Source: Lentzea xinjiangensis
GTDB taxonomy: Bacteria; Actinomycetota; Actinomycetes; Mycobacteriales; Pseudonocardiaceae
Reading direction: 5' to 3'
DNA length: 64,000 bases
Assembly (NCBI RefSeq): GCF_900110955.1
Contig: NZ_FOFR01000030.1
Span: 31,930 to 95,929, forward strand
Positions within the stretch are counted from its first letter, which is position 1; every line of letters starts with the position of its first letter. Position numbers and translations under genes: made by a program. Below, in pieces: positions 24,350-31,884 of this stretch. The notes below the pieces were generated by a model. That model searched no databases. It saw nothing but the letters and a program-made list of their open reading frames with translations, and was not told the DNA's origin.

Positions 24350-26047
24350 ATGACCACTGCTGAACCCGCGCCTCCGTCTCGCCGGCGCCCCACCCTGGAC
24401 AAGCCGCGCCCGGCCAGCCCGCAGCCGGGACCCGACGAGCAGCTGCCGTGGGCCGTGCCGGTGCTCGGCCTGGTGGCTCTGGTGATCATCGCCGGCGGGG
24501 CGTTGTGGGCGACGCTGGACTGGCTTGAGCGCATCGCCGCGGTGAAGGTGGATCCGAGCACAGCGATCAACGGCAAGGACTATGTCACCGCCAAGCTCGA
24601 CGCCGTGAAAATCGCGTTGAGCGTCGTGGCCGGCGGCGGCGCGCTGTTCGCGCTGTACCTCGCGGTGCGCCGCCAGCGCACCGCGGAGCGGGACCTGCGC
24701 GCGCGGCTGGACGCCCAGACTCATACCGAAGACGACGCACGGGCCCGTCGCGTGACCGAGCTCTTCACCAAAGCCGCCGACCAGCTCGGTTCCGACAAGG
24801 CACCGGTGCGGCTGGCCGCCCTGTACGCCTTGGAACGGCTCGGTCAGGACAACCGCGACCAACGCGCCACGATCGCCAGCCTGTGGTGCGCCTACCTGCG
24901 CATGCCGTACGCCCCAGCACCGGCGGCCCTCACCCCACAGCCTGCGGTCACTCACCCGGCGGGAGGAGTGCCCCGGCCGCTGCTGCGTGGCCCGCGTCGA
25001 CGCGCCGGAATTCACCGCCCCGACCCCTCGGCACAGCCCGACCCGATGGCCGTGGACGTCGAGGCGCTGCTGGAACGCGACGTGCGCCTGTCCGTGCAAC
25101 GCCTGCTCGCGAAACACCTCCTCACACGCCCGGATGGCCAGCACGTCCTCGACTATTGGCCAGAGATCCCCGGCCTCGACCTCACCGAAGCAACCCTGAT
25201 CAACTTTGACCTGAGCCACTGTTCCGTGCCCTCCATCAGCATGGATGGTGCCACCTTCACCGGCACCACCCTGTTCGCCGGAACGACCTTTACCCACAAC
25301 GCCTCGTTCGTCGGCGCGACCTTCACCCGCGGCGCCTTGTTCGCGGACGCGACCTTCACCCGCGACGCCACGTTCACCGGCGCGACCTTCGCCCACGACA
25401 CCTCGTTCGGCTCCGCGACCTTCGCCCGCGACGCCTTGTTCGGCTCCGCGACCTTCGCCCAGGACGCGTTGTTCGGCGGCGCGACCTTCGCCGGTAGTGC
25501 CCGGTTCAGCCGCGTGACCTTCACCGGCGGCGCCGAGTTCAGCACCGCGACTTTTACCAGGACCGCCTGGTTCAGCCACACGACCTTCGCCCGCGACGCC
25601 CGGTTCTCTGGCGCCATCTTCACTGGGGACGTCGAATTCGGCGGCGCGATGTTTACCGGCGTCGCCGCGTTCGCAGGAGCGACGTTTACCGGCACCACCC
25701 GGTTCAGCCGCGTGACTTTCACCCGCGTCACCTCGTTCATCGGCGCGACCTTCAGCGGCACCACGTGGTTCGCCAAAGCGACCTTCACCGGCGACACCAC
25801 GTTCGCCAGTGCGACCTTCGCCATCGACACCTGGTTCAACCACGCCGTGTTCGCCTCAACAGCCAGATGTCTATCGGCTCGGGTCCGGCTGCCTATGGAG
25901 CGCCCGCCCCAACAACTTCCGCCCCAAGGCGGCGCCTGGCCACAAGGCTGGGCATGTGTCGCTGCCGAACCGGCGGATGAGGACGCCCAGTGGGGGTGGC
26001 TGCTTCCGGTGCCGGTGGTCTTGAGCCAGGTCACGGACCTGTCGTGA
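24350..26047 (+). CDS. Membrane-anchored pentapeptide-repeat protein
   Basis: This 565-aa protein starts at ATG 24350. It has two hydrophobic helices near residues 32-54 and 85-105, then a helical region ('RRVTELFTKAADQLGSDKAP', 'VRLAALYALERLGQDN') typical of actinobacterial pentapeptide proteins. About 40 pentapeptide repeats from residue 290 to 505 have the pattern A(T)F-x-x (GATFTRDATF and similar). Such repeats fold as a right-handed quadrilateral beta-helix. The C-terminus ends WACVAAEPADEDAQWGW, as in relatives. The function of the family is unknown. Its stop overlaps tail-to-tail by 17 bp with the C-terminal part of dnaE2. Confidence 0.85.
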   Translation: MTTAEPAPPSRRRPTLDKPRPASPQPGPDEQLPWAVPVLGLVALVIIAGGALWATLDWLERIAAVKVDPSTAINGKDYVTAKLDAVKIALSVVAGGGALFALYLAVRRQRTAERDLRARLDAQTHTEDDARARRVTELFTKAADQLGSDKAPVRLAALYALERLGQDNRDQRATIASLWCAYLRMPYAPAPAALTPQPAVTHPAGGVPRPLLRGPRRRAGIHRPDPSAQPDPMAVDVEALLERDVRLSVQRLLAKHLLTRPDGQHVLDYWPEIPGLDLTEATLINFDLSHCSVPSISMDGATFTGTTLFAGTTFTHNASFVGATFTRGALFADATFTRDATFTGATFAHDTSFGSATFARDALFGSATFAQDALFGGATFAGSARFSRVTFTGGAEFSTATFTRTAWFSHTTFARDARFSGAIFTGDVEFGGAMFTGVAAFAGATFTGTTRFSRVTFTRVTSFIGATFSGTTWFAKATFTGDTTFASATFAIDTWFNHAVFASTARCLSARVRLPMERPPQQLPPQGGAWPQGWACVAAEPADEDAQWGWLLPVPVVLSQVTDLS

Positions 26048-26953
26048 GTCCAAGCGGCTCTATCCGGTCGGCGAGCACGCTGACCGCACCGCCGGCGCGC
26101 TCGACGACGCCACGCGCGAGCAGCGCGGAGCTACGTTTGGCGATCTGGCCGTAGCGGTTCCAGGCGCCGGCGCTGACGATGACGTTGAGCATGCCGGTCT
26201 CGTCCTCGAGGTTGAGGAACGTGGTGCCGCCCGCACTCGGCGGGCGTTGGCGGTGGGTGAGCGCGCCGCCGACGAGGACGCGGGTGCCGTGCGCAACGTG
26301 GGCCAGCGCCGAGATCGGCAGGGCGTCGAGGGTGGCAAGGTGGTGGCGGACGAGTTCGATGGGGTGGGTGTTGGGGCTGATGCCGGTGGCCCACAGGTCC
26401 GCGCACACCAGGTCCCAGGTGCTCATGCCCGGCAGCGCCGGCGCCGTGTCGCCGATGGTGGTGGTGTTGGGGAGCTGGTTGGCGTGTTCGCGGGCGGGCA
26501 GGGCGACGTTCCACAGCGCGGTGCGCCGGTCGCCACCGGCGAGCTCGGCGAGCGCGCCGGCGGTCGCAAGGGCTTCCAGTTGGGGTTCGGTGAGGCGGGT
26601 GCGGCGGCCGAGGTCGGCGAGGTCGCGGAAGGGGCCGTGGGCGAGCCGGTCGTCGACGACCTGCTGGGCGACGTCGGCGCCGAGACCGCGGACGCCGGCG
26701 AGGCCGAGCCGGACCGCGCGGCCGCCGGCGCTGCCGGCGTGGGGTTCGAGGATGGGGTGGGCGAGGCTGCGGGTGATGTCGGGGCCGAGGGTGATGACGC
26801 CGTGGCGGCGGCCGTCGGCGACCAGCGACTCCGGGCTGTAGAAGCCCATCGGCTGTGCCCGTAGCAAGCCGGCGAGGAACGCGGCGGGGTAGTAGAACTT
26901 CAAGTACGCGCTGCTGAACACGTGGTGCGCGAACGACAGTGAGTGGCTCATAT
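26031..26953 (-). pseudogene. dnaE2: 3' part of error-prone DNA polymerase gene dnaE2, cut off by the inserted element
   Basis: The frame begins just inside the element border with SHSLSFAHHVF and continues 'YPAAFLAGLLRAQPMGFYSP', the helix-hairpin-helix region and an OB-fold ('TRVLVGGALTHRQRP', 'TTFLNLEDETGMLNVIV'). These are the last 307 residues of DnaE2. The rest of the gene lies at 35717-38064, ending at GYGFP, and GYGFP directly precedes ESHxLSFA in intact DnaE2 proteins. Together the two parts make about 1093 residues, the normal length. This part has no proper start and should not be expressed as polymerase. Confidence 0.9.
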
Positions 26954-26971
26954 GCGACATCACTTGAGTTC
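26954..26971 (+). repeat. Left terminal inverted repeat of the element
   Basis: GCGACATCACTTGAGTTC reads inward from the dnaE2 border. The right end read inward is GCGACTCCCGTGAGTTC. They share GCGAC and TGAGTTC with a 5-6 nt spacer, the form of a tyrosine recombinase core site. Confidence 0.7.
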
Positions 26972-27111
26972 GTGGGTCTTCGTGCGGAAGCGGAGGGGCC
27001 GTTTCCGTCTGGACCAGGGCGTACAGCGAGTTCCACGATGGAGCACCCCGCTGTGATCGTTTTTCAGGATCTCTGAAAAGATCACTTTCAATCTGAGGTT
27101 CCTCGGGCTGG

Positions 27112-28206
27112 GTGAAGGTGAGGTGTCGGTTGGTGCTGGCTGTGGTGCGCAATCTGCGTGAGCGTCGTACCGCGCTGTCGGCGGAGGAGCTGCTCGACTT
27201 CGAGACCGACGTGATGGCCGGGTTCGTGCTGGCACGGGCGTCGGCGGGGCTGGCGGACGGCACGATCCGCAACGACGTGTCGAACCTGGAGCAGGTACGC
27301 GCCTGGTTCGACCAGCCGTTGTGGGAGATGCAGCCGACCGACGCCGACAAGTACTTCGGCCAGGTCATCCGCCATGCCGCCAAGGGCACACGGCTGGCCC
27401 GCGCACAGTCGATGCTCACCTACTTCGCGTTCCTCGAGCTACGGCACAAGGCGGAGATCCACCAGCTCACCGGCCGGGTGGTCGAGTGCCCGGTCGACGA
27501 GATGAACCGGCCGCGCGGCAACAAGCAAGCCGCGCTGCGCATCCCGCCGACCGCGGCCGAACTGGGTGTGTTGTTCAGCGGGTGGCGCGGCGAGCTGATC
27601 ACCTGCCGCAAGTACGCGCCGATGGCACGTAACTACACCGCGGCGAAGCTGATGTCGCTGGTCGGCTTGCGGGTCAACGAGGTCCGCTGCCTAGACCTGG
27701 ATGACGTGAAGTGGCACCTGGGCCGGTTCGGCAAGCTGCACGTGCGGCTGGGCAAGGGAACTCGTGGCAGCGGCCCGCGCGAGCGGATGGTGCCGCTGAT
27801 CAACGGCGCCGACGTGCTGCTGCGCTGGTTCATCGAGGACGTGTGGGGCCTGTTCGACGACGACCACACCCGGCCCGGCGCCCCGTTGTTCCCCTCGGAG
27901 CGGCACAACCGCGACGGCACCGCCTGCCGCGTCGGCGACGACGCGCTGCGCGCCGGCCTGGCCGCTGCGACGGCGGCGCACCTGCCGGGCTGGGCGGACA
28001 AGCTCACGCCGCACGTGCTGCGGCACTTCTGCGCCAGCGATCTGTACTTGTCCGGTGTGGACCTGTTATCGATCCAGGAGATTCTCGGGCATGCCTGGGT
28101 GGCTACGACGATGAAGTACATCCATATCCACCGCACTCGCATCGAGGACGCCGTGCTCGCTGGGCAGCAGCGCGCTGCCCAGCGGCTGGAAGGACTAGTG
28201 CCATGA
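27112..28206 (+). CDS. Tyrosine recombinase (TnpA-like)
   Basis: The 364-aa protein has a SAM-like core-binding N-terminal half ('FVLARASAGLADGTIRNDVS') and a catalytic half with all key residues. These are Arg in GLRVNEVR near 186, HVLRH near 301, LGHAWVATT near 328 and the tyrosine in TMKYIHIH near 336. It would cut and rejoin DNA at the element ends through a 3'-phosphotyrosine link. The GTG start at 27112 is the first in frame; a later GTG at 27118 is possible. Its stop overlaps the HTH gene (ATGA at 28203). Gene order and size match TnpA of Tn554-type elements. Confidence 0.9.
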   Translation: MKVRCRLVLAVVRNLRERRTALSAEELLDFETDVMAGFVLARASAGLADGTIRNDVSNLEQVRAWFDQPLWEMQPTDADKYFGQVIRHAAKGTRLARAQSMLTYFAFLELRHKAEIHQLTGRVVECPVDEMNRPRGNKQAALRIPPTAAELGVLFSGWRGELITCRKYAPMARNYTAAKLMSLVGLRVNEVRCLDLDDVKWHLGRFGKLHVRLGKGTRGSGPRERMVPLINGADVLLRWFIEDVWGLFDDDHTRPGAPLFPSERHNRDGTACRVGDDALRAGLAAATAAHLPGWADKLTPHVLRHFCASDLYLSGVDLLSIQEILGHAWVATTMKYIHIHRTRIEDAVLAGQQRAAQRLEGLVP

Positions 28207-28526
28207 AGTGGAACCTGCGGCTGGCCGCCGCTCAGCGCGGCATCTGGAAGGCCAGCGAGTTGCAGCGGATGCTGGCCGAACGCGGTCTGGTGATCTCGGT
28301 GGGCAAGATGTCGGGCCTGTGGTCGGGCAACCCGGTCAGCATCAAACTGTCCGATCTGGACGCGCTGTGCGCGGTGCTCGACTGCGGGATCGAGGACATC
28401 ATGAGTCCTGAGCCGGGGACGTTCGCCTTGCCCGGCACGCAAGCCGAATCGCAGGCGGCCACCGGCGGAGTACGCCCGGAGGTCACGCCCAAGCGCCGAG
28501 ACGGTCGATCGCTGCCCCCGGCATGA
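28203..28526 (+). CDS. XRE/Cro-type HTH protein of the recombinase triad
   Basis: This 107-aa protein starts in an ATGA overlap with the recombinase. The first 70 residues form a Cro-like helix-turn-helix ('ASELQRMLAERGLVISVGKM', then 'LSDLDALCAVLDCGIEDIM'). A disordered tail of Pro, Glu and Arg follows. Members of this group sit between two recombinase genes in actinobacterial elements and may regulate the operon or help synapsis. It overlaps the next gene by four bases. Confidence 0.85.
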   Translation: MKWNLRLAAAQRGIWKASELQRMLAERGLVISVGKMSGLWSGNPVSIKLSDLDALCAVLDCGIEDIMSPEPGTFALPGTQAESQAATGGVRPEVTPKRRDGRSLPPA

Positions 28527-30189
28527 GCACCTGGTCCGACGATCGCCCGGTCGGCACGTGCAACGGATGCCTGGCCTGGGGACATCTCTTCGCGCGGCGA
28601 TTCTGCGTCGCCTGTTACCTGCATGACAGCAAGTCCCCGCGTGGACGCTGCCGCGGCTGCCGTCGTATGTCCGCGCTCAAGCAGCGACGCTGCCGGCTGT
28701 GCTGGGACCACGCGCGCACTCAGGCGCATCTGTCCGGCAACCGGAACATCACCGCAGTGCACCTGATCGCCGAAGTTCATGCCCCGCAACTGTTTCTCGC
28801 CAACTTCATCTCGATGATGCGGCGGCCAGGCTGCTCAAGCCGCTCGCGCACCAGCACACACGGACGCGCCGTGCGGGATGCGTTGCCACCGGCCGAGCAG
28901 TCACCCGACGCGCCACCCTCACCAGCGGATGGGCAACTCTGCCTGTTCCGGATCTGCGAGCTCGGCGCGGTCGTCTACGACGATGACCGGCACCAACCCA
29001 CTGCCAGTCATCAAGCGCTGACCACGGCCCTGGACCTTCTCCCGCACCTGAGCGAGATCAACGGCTGGAGCACGACCTCTGCTGCCAACACCCGCCGCGC
29101 CTTGGCGATCATGCTCGCCGGCTACGCCGAGGGCGACCGTCTCACCCACACACGACTGCTCGCCGCGCTGCGCAGGCCAGACCGGCGCCTGTCCACCGAA
29201 CGAACTGTCCAGGTCCTCGAGCGGATGGGCATCTACGTCGATGACCGGCGTCATCGCGTTGACGCGAACCTGGAGGCCAAGCTGCGCGGCCTCACACCGG
29301 AATCGCTGCCGAGACCACACGCTGGATTCGCGAGCTCGTTGACGGCGGGCCGCGTCGGGCTCCGCGCAGCAAACAGACCGCTCTGCGCTACCTGCATGCG
29401 GTTCGCCCCGCACTGCTGGAATGGTCACAACGCTACGACAGCCTGCGCGAAGTCACCCGTGACGATGCCCTGTCCCACATCGAGCTCTACTCCGGCAACT
29501 CGCGCCAGCAACTGACAGTCGCACTGCGCTCCGTGTTCAGCATGGCCAAGAAAGCCGGTGCTATCTTCCGTGATCCCACCAGCCGCATCCGTGTCGGCGC
29601 AGCCGTCGCCGGCACCCTGCAACCGCTGCCCGACGCGGAGATCCGGCAAACCGTCGCAGCGGCAGTCCGACCAGCCGACCCGCTGATCATTGCGCTGGCC
29701 ACCATTCACGCCGCCCGCGGCCACACCATCCGCACGGCCCTGCTGGACGATGTCGACCTGGGGAACCGAAGAATCACCCTCGGCGGCCGGGTCCAACCTC
29801 TCGATGAGTTGACCCATCGAGCGCTGCTCAGCTGGCTCGACTATCGCCGCACCACCTGGACCACGACGCCCAACCCGCACCTGCTCATCAACATCCGCAC
29901 TGCCTCCACCACCGCGCAGGTCAGCCACTCCTGGCTCAGCGACGCCATCCGCGGGCTGCCCGCCAACCTGGAGCGACTACGCATGGAACGACACCTCGAA
30001 GAGGCGATCACCCACCGCGCCGACCCTCTCCACCTCGCAGCGGTGTTTGGCGTCGACGAGAAAACCGCGCTGCGCTACGCCAGGCACCGCACCCAATCAG
30101 CCGGCTGCCCAGCGGCCGCTCACGCCGGTGAACCGCACGTCATCGCCCGACCTGGGCATCGTGACGGCCGGCATCCAGTCAGCCGATAG
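28523..30189 (+). pseudogene. Zinc-ribbon recombinase-like protein (TnpB-like) with one frameshift
   Basis: The gene starts at ATG 28523. Four CxxC pairs (CNGC, CVAC, CRGC, CRLC) occupy residues 13-65. A helical core-binding-like region and 'RYLHAVRPALLEWSQRYDSL' follow, with a C-terminal part like a degenerate tyrosine recombinase ('ATIHAARGHTIRTALLDDVD', 'DPLHLAAVFGVDEKTALRYA'). Near 29296 one A is missing: the intact frame would read LRGLTPEIAAETTRWIREL. With that base restored the protein is 555 aa. The canonical HxxR and catalytic Tyr are not obvious, so it may be a structural partner. The change could be true loss, a programmed shift or a sequencing error. Confidence 0.72.
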
Positions 30190-30206
30190 GAGAAGTCCTC
30201 GAGATC

Positions 30207-30590
30207 AGCGGGACGTGCGGATGGATTCGGTGTCGAATTGGTTCCACCGCCAAGCGATGCTGGGGATGGGCGGCGGTGTGAGGTTCAAGCCGGGCAGGGG
30301 CCGGTCGGTCACGGCGAGTGCTTGGGCGATCATGGCGTAGCAGGGATTGTTGTCGTGCCAGGTGAGGACGTTGCGATGCCGTTGCCGGCGTCGCCGAGGA
30401 CCCGCGCCAGTGCCGGACTGGCGTGACGCAGGAGTTGCTGGCGCAAAGCGACGACGAGCAGCATCGTGCGGTTCCACAACTCGATCGCCTCGACGGCCGC
30501 CTGTTGCGGTGCGCACAGTGCAGGTGCTGCATCAGCACAGTGATCAGGTTGGTGTGCTGGGCGCCGGTCCCGTCAAGTGTCTGCAACGGG
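30207..30590 (-). pseudogene. Degenerate gene at the end of the cargo cluster
   Basis: Two frames read coherently on the minus strand: 'AAVEAIELWNRTMLLVVALR' with QQLLRHASPALARVLG, then after a shift 'NVLTWHDNNPCYAMIAQALA' with 'PPPIPSIAWRWNQFDTESIR'. They make sense as one protein of about 125 residues with one or two frameshifts. The family is not recognised. It follows the 279-aa gene on the same strand and may have been its partner. Confidence 0.45.
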
Positions 30591-30607
30591 TTCAAGGATT
30601 TGTCGTA

Positions 30608-31447
30608 TTACTTCAGGTATTCTTTGGGGAAGTGGTGCCGGATCCACTTTTCGGCCCACTGAAATTCTTTGTCGTTATTGATATGCATGGAGTAGGCCAG
30701 GGTTTCATCGGGCATATAGGCAGCGAGTGTACGACTGCCCGGTGTCCAATCCTGGGGTATTCTCCCGCCTGGAAATTGTGCCTTCCAGTGTTCTTCTACG
30801 CTGGAGCGGCTGCTCCCGTCGAGATGAGATAATTTTTCCAGATTGCAGTAGTACTGCTGACACCAGGTGTCACGGGCGACTTCGTACCTGCTGCGTTCAA
30901 GCGTGGTAAAGGCCGGATCCTTCATCAGTCCACCCAGTCGTCGACCCCATTCCGGGCGAGTGTGGGGGGAGCTTTCGGGAAAAAGCGTGGTGAAGGTGAT
31001 GCGACTGTCACTGGGCAAGCACAGGGCACCTTCAAAACGCTCCTGATAGGCCTTGCGCGTGTACGCGGTGAAGTCCGCGTTCTTGTAGTTCAACAGACGT
31101 TCCCGGTCATGTTGCAGACGTGAGACGTCCAGGATCTGGTGGGCCCTATTGGGAGCGAGCATCAGTGCGAGCCCTCCGAGGGTACGGCCCACGTCGGCGA
31201 CGAAACGCTGCTGGCTGCCCGCATCCGGCGGCAGCGTCCACCTGAAGGCTCCGAGGTGGTAGTCGGAAACGGCAGAGTTTGCGAGTAGCTCGTCCACGAG
31301 GACTTTGCGCACCTCGTCGAGAAGCTTTTTCGTGTCGACCAGGCGCAGCGTTCGATCGAGGTGTTGGCGGTCCGGCTCGGTCAACGAGATTTTTTCGCAG
31401 TAGTGGTCTACGACCTGTTTCAGTTCCCGGTCGTCCGCCCAGGTCAT
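30608..31447 (-). CDS. Cargo gene: 279-aa protein of unknown function
   Basis: The ATG at 31447 overlaps the stop of the preceding gene, so the two are translationally coupled. The soluble product has charged helices ('LKQVVDHYCEKISLTEPDRQ'), a central region 'AFRWTLPPDAGSQQRFVADV' and an aromatic C-terminus ('AEKWIRHHFPKEYLK'). There is no signal peptide, membrane segment or catalytic motif that I recognise. The 3' end is AT-richer than the rest of the window, a hint of foreign origin. It is the third or fourth gene of the element's cargo operon and probably works with the large membrane-helix protein. Confidence 0.75.
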   Translation of the reverse strand: MTWADDRELKQVVDHYCEKISLTEPDRQHLDRTLRLVDTKKLLDEVRKVLVDELLANSAVSDYHLGAFRWTLPPDAGSQQRFVADVGRTLGGLALMLAPNRAHQILDVSRLQHDRERLLNYKNADFTAYTRKAYQERFEGALCLPSDSRITFTTLFPESSPHTRPEWGRRLGGLMKDPAFTTLERSRYEVARDTWCQQYYCNLEKLSHLDGSSRSSVEEHWKAQFPGGRIPQDWTPGSRTLAAYMPDETLAYSMHINNDKEFQWAEKWIRHHFPKEYLK

Positions 31448-31884
31448 GTCGAGGACCCCGTCACCGCGGCGGTCAGCAACAACGCCAGTTGCTGGGCGAT
31501 GTTCCGGTTCTCCTGCGCGACCTCACCCTCCCATCGGTACGGGATGGTTCCTTCGCGGTCGTTGCACAGGGCCGACAGGGTGCCGCTGAAGGTGTGCATG
31601 GTGCGGTCGAACCTCGCCTGACCCCACAGGTAGAAGCCGGTGTTCCGGCACGCTGCCGTGGCGACCGAGCGCAGGTCGAAGTCCAGCACCAGAGTGCCGC
31701 GCTCGTCGTGGAACTCGGACCAGGCGGTGATCTCCTCTGTCTCCAGCCGGACCTCGGTTTGCGCGCCGTCGGGGCCGTTGGTGAAGCTGATCGCAAGCAG
31801 GAGTCCAGGGACGAGTTCGTCACTTCCCCTATGGCCGGCGCGGCTGGTTGTGTACCGGACCGCCTCCGGTTGCGGCGGTGTCAC
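31444..31884 (-). CDS. Cargo gene: 146-aa protein of unknown function
   Basis: A GTG at 31884 overlaps the stop of the 858-aa gene (GTGA), and the stop overlaps the start of the 279-aa gene (ATGA), so it is coupled on both sides. The protein looks beta-rich: 'LVPGLLLAISFTNGPDGAQT', 'RGTLVLDFDLRSV', GFYLWGQARFDRTMHTFSG and two Cys. No family is recognised. Its place between two coupled genes suggests a small partner or immunity-type subunit; this is inference. Confidence 0.7.
   Translation of the reverse strand: MTPPQPEAVRYTTSRAGHRGSDELVPGLLLAISFTNGPDGAQTEVRLETEEITAWSEFHDERGTLVLDFDLRSVATAACRNTGFYLWGQARFDRTMHTFSGTLSALCNDREGTIPYRWEGEVAQENRNIAQQLALLLTAAVTGSST

Noticed and set aside
24269..25843. 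A 524-aa minus frame with GEGRA-type repeats
   Set aside because: It is the complement of the pentapeptide repeats on the + strand.
26953..27419. Extension of the dnaE2 3' frame into the element
   Set aside because: The upstream residues lie inside the element opposite the recombinase and have no polymerase similarity.
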